This document shows positions 10,183 through 18,593 of a stretch of DNA of 64,000 nt, in pieces. The position numbers and the translations under genes were made by a program. The number at the start of each line of letters is the position of its first letter. The stretch's first letter is position 1. The notes beneath the pieces were generated by a model. The model saw only the letters and a list, made by a program, of their open reading frames with translations, searched no databases and was not told the DNA's origin. The DNA is taken from positions 248,001 to 312,000 of the forward strand of contig NZ_JAUYHK010000021.1 of assembly GCF_030690045.1 (NCBI RefSeq), in the 5' to 3' direction. The DNA comes from Thalassospira sp. (GTDB taxonomy: Bacteria > Pseudomonadota > Alphaproteobacteria > Rhodospirillales > Thalassospiraceae).

Positions 10183-10238
10183 GTGGGTTCCTTTTGCATG
10201 GGATGCAGTCTGTTATCTTCTGATAGCGGACCATCGCC

Positions 10239-10928
10239 CTAACGGGAAAGTAAAATATGCGAAAGATATATCACACCTTTGTCATAATCCGAGGCCGGAC
10301 GCGGCACCGATATGCCGATCCAGACCAGTTTGACCGACAGGGGATCAATATCGGGCCAATAGCGCCGGTGCAGGGCAGGCAGATCAAAAAAATCGCGCTG
10401 CCATGATGACGTTTGACCGGTGTCGGATGTGATGCCGGTTTCAGAAACTCCGACCGGGATGCGGATGATATGGTCAACGCCCGGGATGCCTGCCCCGAAA
10501 TCCCGTTCGGTCCAGCTATCGACCGCTTGCTGACGAAATCCCAGAACCAGTTCGCCGTCCCCCGCCTGTGCCGCCCCTGTTATCCGCCAGTCAAAGGCCA
10601 GATAGGGGCTGCCCAGAATGGCAATATTGGTCCGGCGTCCCAGATGCACAGGCCCCGCTGCCGGGCGCAGGCCAAGGGCGATCCGACCGTCGATATCCCC
10701 CCAAAACAAAGGGGAAGCAGGATCGTCGCTGGCGAAATGTCCGGGTTGGGGATTTTCGTAATGCCAGAAAGGCGGCAGATTTTGCAGAGAAAACGGCGCA
10801 TACAGCAATTTCAGATCACCGCCGGAATCAACCCCGGCCCCCGGCAGGCCGCAGGCCTGCACCCCCCATATCGCCGCAACTCCGATCAGGATTTGACGCA
10901 GCTGCCGCGATACCGCATCCACGATCAC
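10239..10928 (-). CDS. Hypothetical envelope protein downstream of M48 protease
   Basis: A 229-residue protein I do not recognise. Residues about 8-26 form a hydrophobic signal-like segment ending VQACG; the residue at -2 to the Cys is Gln, so a lipobox is possible but atypical. The rest looks beta-rich with several Trp and aromatic motifs (LPPFWHYENPQPGH, SPYLAFDWRITG, VKLVWIGISVPRPASDYDKG) and could be a carbohydrate- or ligand-binding jelly-roll-like domain. Its start codon overlaps the stop of the M48 protease gene by 4 bases, so the two are translationally coupled and probably act together in the envelope. Confidence 0.75.
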   Translation of the reverse strand: MIVDAVSRQLRQILIGVAAIWGVQACGLPGAGVDSGGDLKLLYAPFSLQNLPPFWHYENPQPGHFASDDPASPLFWGDIDGRIALGLRPAAGPVHLGRRTNIAILGSPYLAFDWRITGAAQAGDGELVLGFRQQAVDSWTERDFGAGIPGVDHIIRIPVGVSETGITSDTGQTSSWQRDFFDLPALHRRYWPDIDPLSVKLVWIGISVPRPASDYDKGVIYLSHILLSR

Positions 10929-12262
10929 TTTTTATCTTCCGTCTCGGTCGCCCGTAAAATGTCCTGAACACGCTGCCATGCTGCCGTGCCGCTTTCGACA
11001 GCTTTGTCGGCCTGGACGGCATGGTAACGCGCCGCACTGCGATCCCCGGTCAGAAGGCTGTATTCCGCCTGTGACAGGGATGCTTCGCCCTGATTGCCCA
11101 GACGGGATTCGGCGATGGCGCGCAACCGCCATGCCGATGCATTGTCGCGTTCGCGTGACAGCACGCCCAACAGATTTTCACGGGCTTCGGGGATCAGGCT
11201 GTCATCATTGCTTTCAACGCCGGCATGGGCCAAAAGCAACCGGATCAGCGGTGCCCCCTTGGAATATTCCGATGCCTTGCGCAACGGCTCCAGCGCATCC
11301 TTGGCGCGACCAAATTCCAGCAGGGTCTGGCCCTTTAATTCATAAAAATACGGATTTTCCGGTTCTTCGGCGATCAGACTGTCCATCAGGGGGATGGCTT
11401 CGTCAATCTGTGAGTCGCGGTAATAACCGATGGCGCGGGCATAGCGGCCAGAAATGCTGGTGTCGGTTTCAGGATAAATCCGCAAGGTGCGTTGCAGATT
11501 GTTGGTAAAGGCATAAAGTTTGGCCCGCATCCGGTCATGGCGTTCATAAAGTACCGGATCGACCTTGTTATCCTTTAACGGTGATGTCGCCACATAGTTT
11601 TCAAGGAAATCAAGGCGCTCACGGGTCAGCGGGTGACTGCGCAGATAGGGGTCCTGCCGGTCGGTGCTCAGCAATTCCTGCCCGGCCAGCGTATCCATGA
11701 ATTCCATCAGTCCGCGCGACGTGATGCCGCTTTCGGTCAGGAATTTAACACCGGCCTGATCGGCGCTGCTTTCCTGGGTGCGCGAATAGGCAAGGAAATT
11801 ACGGGTGGCGACATTCTGCCCGCCAATGACGGCGGCAGTCCCGACATCGGCCCGGCCCGATGCCACACCGGCGGCAACGCCAATCACGGTGGACAGGATC
11901 GACAGGGCCGATGCGTTGCGCAACTGGTCATGAACACGCGACAGATGGCCGCCCGCAATATGGCCGGTTTCGTGCGCGATCACGCCCATCACCTGCTCGG
12001 GATTGGAGGCTTTCAACAACAGCCCGGTATTGATAAAAAGCTTTTGACCACCGGCAACGAAAGCATTGAGGCTGGCGTCGGAGACGATATACACCGATAC
12101 TGCGCGCGGATCGAGACCGGCGGCTGTAAACAACGGTGCCGAATAGAGATAGAGGGTTTCTTCTATCTCGGTATCGCGGATAAAAGAACGGCCTTGCGCC
12201 GCCGCTATCTCGGGAAGGGCGACAACACAAATGGCAATGAGAGATAATATGCGTTTGAGCAA
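10925..12262 (-). CDS. Periplasmic M48 metalloprotease with TPR domain (BepA-like)
   Basis: A zinc endopeptidase of the M48 family with the BepA layout (envelope quality control of outer-membrane proteins in E. coli). Read from a TTG at 12262 it begins with a signal peptide (LLKRILSLIAICVVALPEIAAAQG). The peptidase core has VIAHETGHIAGGHLSRV, the HExxH zinc site, and SSADQAGVKFL with the third zinc ligand. Residues about 260-430 carry TPR-like repeats (YFYELKGQTLLEFGRAKDAL). The TTG was chosen because it begins the signal peptide and has GGAA about 8 bases upstream; an ATG further upstream would read through the divergent gene. Overlaps the next gene by 4 bp. Confidence 0.9.
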   Translation of the reverse strand: MLKRILSLIAICVVALPEIAAAQGRSFIRDTEIEETLYLYSAPLFTAAGLDPRAVSVYIVSDASLNAFVAGGQKLFINTGLLLKASNPEQVMGVIAHETGHIAGGHLSRVHDQLRNASALSILSTVIGVAAGVASGRADVGTAAVIGGQNVATRNFLAYSRTQESSADQAGVKFLTESGITSRGLMEFMDTLAGQELLSTDRQDPYLRSHPLTRERLDFLENYVATSPLKDNKVDPVLYERHDRMRAKLYAFTNNLQRTLRIYPETDTSISGRYARAIGYYRDSQIDEAIPLMDSLIAEEPENPYFYELKGQTLLEFGRAKDALEPLRKASEYSKGAPLIRLLLAHAGVESNDDSLIPEARENLLGVLSRERDNASAWRLRAIAESRLGNQGEASLSQAEYSLLTGDRSAARYHAVQADKAVESGTAAWQRVQDILRATETEDKK

Positions 12263-13637
12263 GTTTTGCGTTCCGTATCTTCGTTTATCCGATGCCGGCA
12301 AAAAGCCGACGCGCACGCCATCATGGCCGATGATTGCGGTTATCGCAATGACTGCCGGACTGTCGGCCTGTTCGGGTACAGAAACAGATAATCTTGGCCA
12401 GATCGGGGCAGTGCAGGGTTTTCTGGGCGGTGTTGTTGCCGATGAACCGCGTGCCGTGCGCACCGCCCGCGATGTGTTGTCCGCCGGGGGCACTGCGGCC
12501 GATGCCGCCGTCGCCCTTTATATGACCATGACGGTCACCAAACCATCGGTCGCAGGCATTGGTGGTGGCGGAGTCTGCATTGTTCATGACCGGGCATCCA
12601 AAAAAGTCGAGGTTCTGGATTTCTGGCCGCGTCCGGGCACCCGGACGGCTCCGCAACAAATTCAAACCGCCGTTCCCGGCGTACCGCGTGGGCTTTATGC
12701 CCTGAATGCCCGTTACGGGCGTTTGCAATGGGGGCAACTGGTGGCCGGGGCCGAACAACAGGCGCGATTTGGCGTCCCGGTGTCGCGGTCGCTGGCCGCG
12801 GATATCGAATCGGCTCATGCCCAAATCGCGGTCAGCCCGTTATTAAGTGCGACCTATATCCGCAATGGCAAGCTGATCGGTCTTGGCGACCGGCTCGAGG
12901 CCATCAATCTGGGGGCCTTGCTGACCTCGTTGCGGGTCAAGGGGCCGGGCGATTTTTATAATGGTGCGCTGGCATCGCAGATCGTGAATTCCGTGCAGGC
13001 CGAAGGCGGCACCCTGACCCTTGATGATTTGCGGCAATATGCGCCGGTCTGGCGCGAAGCGGCATCGGTCAAGGTTGGCAATGAGGAATTGTATTTTGCC
13101 AATCCGCCCCGCACGGGTGCAGGTGCGCCACAGGTGATTGGCGGCGGTAATGATCTGTCGGCGATGCTGGACCGCTATCTGGCCGATATCCGCCAGCAGG
13201 GCGATAACCGGGCCGTCGGGCAGGGACGCAGCGGATTTGTCGTTGTGGATCGCAATGCCAATGCCGTGGCCTGTCAGACGACGATGAATGCGCCTTTTGG
13301 CAGTGGCATCGGGGCCAACGCAATCGGTCTTAACCTTGCATCGGGCGAGGCCGTGGCCGCACAACAACCCCTGATCGGCCCGGCCTTGTTGGTCAATCCG
13401 TTTGTGTTTGAATATCGTTATGGCATTGCCGGAAGTGGTACCCCTGCCGGGGCGACCAAACAGATTGCGACAATTGCATCTGATCTGATTGCCGCCAACA
13501 GTGTTTCGGGGCTGGCGGCCAATGATAACGGTCAGGCGTCGGTCAATGTCATTCGCTGTTTGCAGGGTATTCCGCCCCATCCCGAAAGCTGCGAATTCGT
13601 TGCCGATCCGGCCGGTTTTGGCATGGCAGGGCGATAA
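12249..13637 (+). CDS. Gamma-glutamyltransferase-family protein, atypical active site
   Basis: A homologue of gamma-glutamyltransferases, Ntn hydrolases that cleave gamma-glutamyl bonds such as those of glutathione. Family features include AARTARD-like VRTARDVLSAGGTAADAA, VTKPSVAGIGGGGVCIVHD, VPGVPRGLYALNARYGRL and MNAPFGSGIGANAIG. A hydrophobic segment ending GLSACSG fits a lipoprotein signal, implying an envelope location. At about 462 residues it is shorter than classical GGT (about 580), and the autoprocessing Thr is replaced: the site reads QGRSGFVVVDRN where family members have a Thr before the FVVVD strand. The start is uncertain: ATG 12249 has GAGA upstream but overlaps the 5' end of the divergent protease gene; ATG 12330 just before the hydrophobic stretch is an alternative. 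Confidence 0.8.
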   Translation: MRLSKFCVPYLRLSDAGKKPTRTPSWPMIAVIAMTAGLSACSGTETDNLGQIGAVQGFLGGVVADEPRAVRTARDVLSAGGTAADAAVALYMTMTVTKPSVAGIGGGGVCIVHDRASKKVEVLDFWPRPGTRTAPQQIQTAVPGVPRGLYALNARYGRLQWGQLVAGAEQQARFGVPVSRSLAADIESAHAQIAVSPLLSATYIRNGKLIGLGDRLEAINLGALLTSLRVKGPGDFYNGALASQIVNSVQAEGGTLTLDDLRQYAPVWREAASVKVGNEELYFANPPRTGAGAPQVIGGGNDLSAMLDRYLADIRQQGDNRAVGQGRSGFVVVDRNANAVACQTTMNAPFGSGIGANAIGLNLASGEAVAAQQPLIGPALLVNPFVFEYRYGIAGSGTPAGATKQIATIASDLIAANSVSGLAANDNGQASVNVIRCLQGIPPHPESCEFVADPAGFGMAGR

Positions 13638-13661
13638 CGCATTTTTCCGGGATAGAACAGA

Positions 13662-14813
13662 ATGGCTTTGAAACAGTCCGAACGCGGGGCGATCTCGCCC
13701 TTTATCGTCATGGATGTTTTGCGGGCGGCCAATCGCCGTCAGGAAAGCGGCAAGGCGGTTTATCATCTGGAAGTCGGGCAACCCGGCACCCCGGCCCCGC
13801 GCAAGGTGCGCGAGGCGGCGGCAAAGGCGCTGGAAAATGACCTGATTGGTTATACCGACGCCATGGGGATAGAACCGCTGCGCACCGCGATTTCCGGGCA
13901 TTACAAATGCAAATTCGGGGTTGATGTCGATCCGGCCCGCATTTGCATTGCCAGTGGGTCTTCGTCAATCTTTGTGCTGGCCTTTCTGGCGGCGTTTGAT
14001 GCGGGCGACCGGGTGGCGATGGCCGCCCCCGGTTATCCGGCCTATCGCAATATTCTGGGCGCATTGGGCATTGAAACCGTTACCCTGCTGGCTGGCCCCG
14101 AAAGCCATTATCAGCCGACGGTCGCGATGTTGCGCGATCTGGATCGTCCGGTTGATGGTCTGATCGTTGCCAGCCCGTCCAACCCGGCAGGCAGCATGAT
14201 GGACCGCGAAACTTATCGCGAACTGGTTGCCTATTGCCGGGCAAACGGCATTCGCCTGATTTCGGACGAGATTTATCAGGGGATATCCTTTGGCGATGTC
14301 GCGGAATGCAGCGCGCTGGAATTTGGGGATGACGCCTTTGTCATCAACAGTTTTTCCAAATATTTTTCGATGACGGGCTGGCGTCTGGGCTGGGCGGTGG
14401 TGCCGCCCGATTTGTGCCGGGCGGTCGAATGTTTGCAGCAAAACCTGTTTATTTCCGCCCCGGCGCTGTCGCAGATTGCCGGGGTTGCCGCCTTTGACTG
14501 CGAGGATGAATTGCAGGCCAATATCGCCGCCTATGCCCGCAATCGCGATATCTTGCTAAACGAATTGCCCAAGGCCGGGTTTGACCGTTTTGCCCCGGCT
14601 GATGGCGCGTTTTATCTGTATGCCGATATCCATCATCTGACCGATGACAGCGAGGCATTCTGCCGCCGGATGCTGAACGAAACCGGGGTGGCCGTGACGC
14701 CGGGTACCGATTTTGACCGGTTGCGCGGCCAGAATTATGTCCGGTTTTCCTTCGCCCATAGCGAACAAACCATGCTGGGTGCGGTCAAGGCATTGCAGAA
14801 CTGGCAGAAATAA
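13662..14813 (+). CDS. Class I/II pyridoxal-phosphate aminotransferase
   Basis: A fold-type I PLP aminotransferase of 383 residues in the aspartate aminotransferase superfamily. Visible motifs are YHLEVGQPGTPAP, the GIEPLRTAISGHY helix, ASGSSSIFVLAFLAAFDAGD, ASPSNPAGSMMD, ISDEIYQGISFG, and the PLP Schiff-base segment INSFSKYFSMTGWRLGWAV with the Lys. The C-terminal Arg in NYVRFSFAHS fits recognition of the substrate carboxylate. The exact amino acid cannot be assigned. It starts 24 bases after the gamma-glutamyltransferase homologue and ends in a strong terminator, so the two may be co-transcribed. Confidence 0.93.
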   Translation: MALKQSERGAISPFIVMDVLRAANRRQESGKAVYHLEVGQPGTPAPRKVREAAAKALENDLIGYTDAMGIEPLRTAISGHYKCKFGVDVDPARICIASGSSSIFVLAFLAAFDAGDRVAMAAPGYPAYRNILGALGIETVTLLAGPESHYQPTVAMLRDLDRPVDGLIVASPSNPAGSMMDRETYRELVAYCRANGIRLISDEIYQGISFGDVAECSALEFGDDAFVINSFSKYFSMTGWRLGWAVVPPDLCRAVECLQQNLFISAPALSQIAGVAAFDCEDELQANIAAYARNRDILLNELPKAGFDRFAPADGAFYLYADIHHLTDDSEAFCRRMLNETGVAVTPGTDFDRLRGQNYVRFSFAHSEQTMLGAVKALQNWQK

Positions 14814-14840
14814 TTCCGGTTTTGCACCGGATGCAATGAA

Positions 14841-14879
14841 AGAAGGGATGCCGCGAAAACCGGCATCCCTTCTTTTTTT
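14841..14879 (+). terminator. Terminator of aminotransferase gene
   Basis: AGAAGGGATGCCG and CGGCATCCCTTCT form a 13-bp stem with a 7-base loop followed by a T run. It lies between convergent genes and may also stop rne transcription from the other side. Confidence 0.9.
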
Positions 14880-14905
14880 ATCATCAGACGTGGTGTTGTC
14901 AGGCG

Positions 14906-17899
14906 TTATTTGCCAAGGCTCCACCAGCCGCGTTTCTTCGGCTTGGGGGCCTCGTCACTGGCCGGAGCTTCCACCGTGGGCGTTTCAACCGGTTTTTCGG
15001 CTTCGGGTTTTGCTTCCTGCGCCGGGGTCGGAGCCGGGGTAGGTGCCACAACCGGGGTTTCCACCTTTTCAACAGCCTGGGGGGCTGTCGGTTTGGGGGT
15101 GGGGGCCGGTTCTGCCGGGGCCTCGGTCTGCGGTGCCGGTGCGGTTACGGTTTCAACCGACGTTTCAGGGGCCGGGCCGGACTGGATCGGGATGTTGCGC
15201 ACATCGCCTGCATCCCGTACCGGGCGGCGGTCACGACGGCCCCGACGGTTTTCGTTCCGGTCCCCGCGGTCGGCACGTTCGCGGCGCGGACGGGCCGGTG
15301 CCGGGGCGGTATGATCGCGTTCTCGGGCGGCATTCACGCCGGTTTCCGAACCGTCATCGTCATTCACATCCGCCGTATCGGCATCAATGACAACGTCCTG
15401 TTCCGTGCCATCGTCGGCGGTATGCGGGCGGTCACGGCGCAGGGCCGTTGCCGCCGGATCGTCATTTGGCGACAAAGTGCGCGGGGCGGCATCGGCCTGA
15501 TCCGGGCGACGTGACCGGCGACGGCCCCCGCGTTTGCCGCGACGGCGGCGCTTGCGCTGGGCTTCGTCATCGTCGTCATCTTCGTCGTCGGCGTCCGCAT
15601 CGCCATCGGCGTCTTCTGCCGTGTCTTGCGCGGTGTCTTTATCATCAGCGGCGGCTGCCGGACGTTCGGTGCGGTCGGTGTTTTCATCCCGGTCGTCATT
15701 GCGACCGCGACGGCGACGGCGGCGACGGCGGCGCTTGTTGCCCTGATCGTCGTCTTCCTCGTCTTCGCTGACACTTTCTTCGACTTCGTCATCTTCGATC
15801 GGAGCCTGAAGGGCCGGCAGTTCGACGCTTTCGGCATTCAGAACGGTGGAAATTTCATCCGTGCCGTCGTCGTTTTTGGCAGCACGGGTGCGTTCGATCC
15901 GGTAATCCGGGGAAATCAGGCTGTCATCGCCAAAAATCATCACGGTAAAGCCATAACGCTTTTCGATTTCCAGCAGGGAATCCCGTTTGCGGTTCAGAAC
16001 ATAAAGCGCGACTTCGCCGGTGACATGCACGGTCAGAACGCCGGAACGCCGCCGCATGCCTTCTTCTTCGATCATGCGCAGCAGATGCAGGGCGGCACTT
16101 TCGATGGAACGGACAAGGCCAACACCACGGCAATGCGAACAAACTTCAAACGCGCTTTCAACCAACGACGGGCGCAGGCGCTGACGCGACATTTCAAGCA
16201 GACCAAACGGGCTGATACGGCCAATCTGAAGACGGGCGCGGTCATTGCGCATCGCTTCTTTCAGTTTGCGTTCAACCGCACCCTGATTGCGATGGTCTTC
16301 CATATCGATGAAATCGATCACGATCAGACCGGCCAGATCGCGCAAGCGCAACTGACGCGCCAGTTCTTCGGCGGCTTCAAGGTTGGTCTTGTAGGCGGTT
16401 TCTTCAATATTGCGTTCGCGGGTTGACCGGCCGGAATTGACGTCAATCGCCACCAGCGCCTCGGTCGGGTTGATCACGATGTAACCGCCCGATTTCAACT
16501 GAACAACCGGGTTGAGCATCGCATCAAGCTGGCTTTCCACCTGAAAACGATGGAACAGCGGCACGCCCTGATCTTTATAAGGCTGCACGCGCTTGGCATG
16601 GGATGGCATCAACATTTTCATGAAATCTTTGGCGATCCGGTAACCTTCGTCACCTTCAACCAGAACTTCATCAACATCGCGGGCATAAAGATCGCGGATC
16701 GACCGTTTGATCAGATCGGCTTCTTCGTAAATCAGGCACGGGGCCTGACTTTCCAGCGTTGTTTCGCGGATACGATCCCACAGCCGCATCATGTAATCAA
16801 AATCGCGTTTGATTTCGACCTTGGTGCGTTCCGAACCGGCGGTGCGGACAATCACCGCCATGCCGCCCGGAATTTCCAGTTCGGCCAGAATGGATTTCAG
16901 ACGTTTGCGATCCGCCGCATTGGTGATCTTGCGCGAAATGCCACCACCGCGCGGGGTGTTGGGCATCAAAACGCAATAACGACCGGCCAGCGACAGGAAG
17001 GTGGTCAGGGCGGCACCCTTGTTGCCACGTTCTTCCTTGACGACCTGAACCAGCAAAATCTGGCGACGTTTGATGACTTCCTGAATTTTATAGCGTTTCT
17101 GCATTTGCGGACGACCGGCGTCCGAAAATTCATCGGCGTCATCACCGCCAAAATCTTCGATATCTTCGTGGGCGGTTTCAACGGTGGCAATATTGCCGAC
17201 ATCAACGCTCAGTTCGGCAATTTCGGCGGCCATGGCGGCGGTGCCACCATTACCACCACTGCCATCCTTGGGGCCGTCATCGTCGCTGCCGACGTCACCC
17301 TCATTGCCATTGTCATCCGCCGATGCCGTTGCATCGCCGTCTTCGGCTTTTTTACGACGATTGCGGGGGCGGCGACGGCGCGGCTTGGCATCGTCTTCGG
17401 GCGCGGTGTTGCCGGTGTTTTCATCGGCATCGGCCGAAACAACGTTATCGCCATCAACCCCGGCATCAGATGCCACAGCGTCGCCAGATCCGGCGGCATC
17501 CTTGCCACGCGGTTTGCGGCGGCTGCGGGAACGCGCCGGTTTTTTGTCTTTTTTCGGGGTGGTTTCGCCATCATCGCCGTTATCATCGACGATTTCCGCA
17601 TCCTTGACGGCCAGGGCTGCATGATGATGCTCCATGGCTTCGCGGTCGGCGACGGGGATTTGATAATAATCGGAATGAATTTCGCTAAAGGCGAGGAAAC
17701 CATGACGATTGCCGCCATATTCAACAAAAGCAGCCTGTAAGGAAGGTTCCACCCGCGTCACTTTCGCAAGATAGATGTTTCCCTTAAGCTGTTTCTTCGT
17801 CGAAGTTTCGACGTCGTATTCTTCTAGCCGATTTCCATTAATAACAACGACGCGGCTTTCTTCCGCGTGCGTTGCATCGATAAGCATACGTTTGACCAT
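14906..17899 (-). CDS. rne: Ribonuclease E/G with S1-domain insertion and long disordered tail
   Basis: Essential endoribonuclease for mRNA decay and rRNA/tRNA maturation, membrane-associated scaffold of the degradosome. The 997-residue protein starts MVKRMLIDATHAEESRVVV. The S1 RNA-binding domain (about 35-310) is split by an insertion of about 170 residues (92-262) of acidic and Arg/Lys-rich low complexity. The catalytic core has Asp486 in LVAIDVNSG and Asp residues in IVIDFIDMED near 529-532; the Zn-link is CSHCRGVG near 587-590. From about residue 690 to the end runs a disordered tail of alternating acidic and Arg-rich blocks, then Pro/Ala-rich sequence ending KKRGWWSLGK, a likely partner-binding motif. 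RNase E commonly autoregulates through its 5' leader; a long leader is present here. Confidence 0.96.
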   Translation of the reverse strand: MVKRMLIDATHAEESRVVVINGNRLEEYDVETSTKKQLKGNIYLAKVTRVEPSLQAAFVEYGGNRHGFLAFSEIHSDYYQIPVADREAMEHHHAALAVKDAEIVDDNGDDGETTPKKDKKPARSRSRRKPRGKDAAGSGDAVASDAGVDGDNVVSADADENTGNTAPEDDAKPRRRRPRNRRKKAEDGDATASADDNGNEGDVGSDDDGPKDGSGGNGGTAAMAAEIAELSVDVGNIATVETAHEDIEDFGGDDADEFSDAGRPQMQKRYKIQEVIKRRQILLVQVVKEERGNKGAALTTFLSLAGRYCVLMPNTPRGGGISRKITNAADRKRLKSILAELEIPGGMAVIVRTAGSERTKVEIKRDFDYMMRLWDRIRETTLESQAPCLIYEEADLIKRSIRDLYARDVDEVLVEGDEGYRIAKDFMKMLMPSHAKRVQPYKDQGVPLFHRFQVESQLDAMLNPVVQLKSGGYIVINPTEALVAIDVNSGRSTRERNIEETAYKTNLEAAEELARQLRLRDLAGLIVIDFIDMEDHRNQGAVERKLKEAMRNDRARLQIGRISPFGLLEMSRQRLRPSLVESAFEVCSHCRGVGLVRSIESAALHLLRMIEEEGMRRRSGVLTVHVTGEVALYVLNRKRDSLLEIEKRYGFTVMIFGDDSLISPDYRIERTRAAKNDDGTDEISTVLNAESVELPALQAPIEDDEVEESVSEDEEDDDQGNKRRRRRRRRRGRNDDRDENTDRTERPAAAADDKDTAQDTAEDADGDADADDEDDDDDEAQRKRRRRGKRGGRRRSRRPDQADAAPRTLSPNDDPAATALRRDRPHTADDGTEQDVVIDADTADVNDDDGSETGVNAARERDHTAPAPARPRRERADRGDRNENRRGRRDRRPVRDAGDVRNIPIQSGPAPETSVETVTAPAPQTEAPAEPAPTPKPTAPQAVEKVETPVVAPTPAPTPAQEAKPEAEKPVETPTVEAPASDEAPKPKKRGWWSLGK

Positions 17900-18593
17900 T
17901 CGGAACCTGTTCCTGAAGGTCCCGCCAGTTTGATGCGTCTTGCGATATTATGCTGATATGCACACAAACCGGCGTAACCGGAGGCGCCGCCCATAAAGGT
18001 CGCGATATGTCCTGTCTTTGAATGGTTCATCGCGTTTCGGCTGCTCTTCCGGTAGGGACCTGGTTTTGGTGTTGAAAAAAAAGGGTTACGTGTCGTCGAG
18101 CGCGCCATGACAGCCTGAGAAAGGAGGGCTCTATCGGGAGCGGGACTTGCCGCGTCACCGAGACACCGACCCGTGGAACTGTCACGTCGCGTCCTCAGCC
18201 TGACGAAAAAATAGGATTTTTATCCGCAAGGCATAGGAATCTCAGCGACAACATATCCCTTTTATTCCGGCGCGACAAACTGTTTTGTCAGACATGTTCA
18301 AACCTTTATTGCATTTGGCACTCATGGACGTGACAGGATTTGCCAAATTGCCCGCCGGATCGGGCCTTATGCTAAGTAATTGTTCTGAAATCTGTTGTCG
18401 GGTTTTCTGCTCATCGACATGTGATCCCGCTTAATGCGGTCTCCCGTGTCTTTCCCGCATTTTTCCGGGGGGGCGGTCAATTGCCCGTTAACGAACAGGT
18501 TGCTATAAGCGGGCATGATTGCATGTGTGCGGTGCTGGCAGAAAGAGGTCAAAGGTGGGTTTTCGCCCCTTGGAACATAAAAGGGACGTTTCG
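17900..18593. promoter_or_regulatory. Long intergenic region: rne leader and amidase upstream region
   Basis: About 690 bases lie between the divergent rne and amidase genes. No ORF in it has coding character. On the rne side the sequence has a purine-rich stretch, an A/T run near 18076-18086 and several GC-rich potential stems, consistent with a long structured 5' leader, as expected for an RNase E gene that senses its own activity. On the amidase side, GGGA precedes the chosen GTG by about 9 bases. I could not assign a convincing promoter to either gene by eye. Confidence 0.45.

Noticed and set aside
12843..13901. 352-codon - strand frame across the gamma-glutamyltransferase homologue
   Set aside because: Shadow of the sense gene and overlaps the aminotransferase start; no protein features.
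16550..17740. 396-codon + strand frame antisense to rne
   Set aside because: It mirrors the acidic insertion and S1 domain of RNase E; the Gly/Ile/Phe-rich translation comes from repetitive rne codons.
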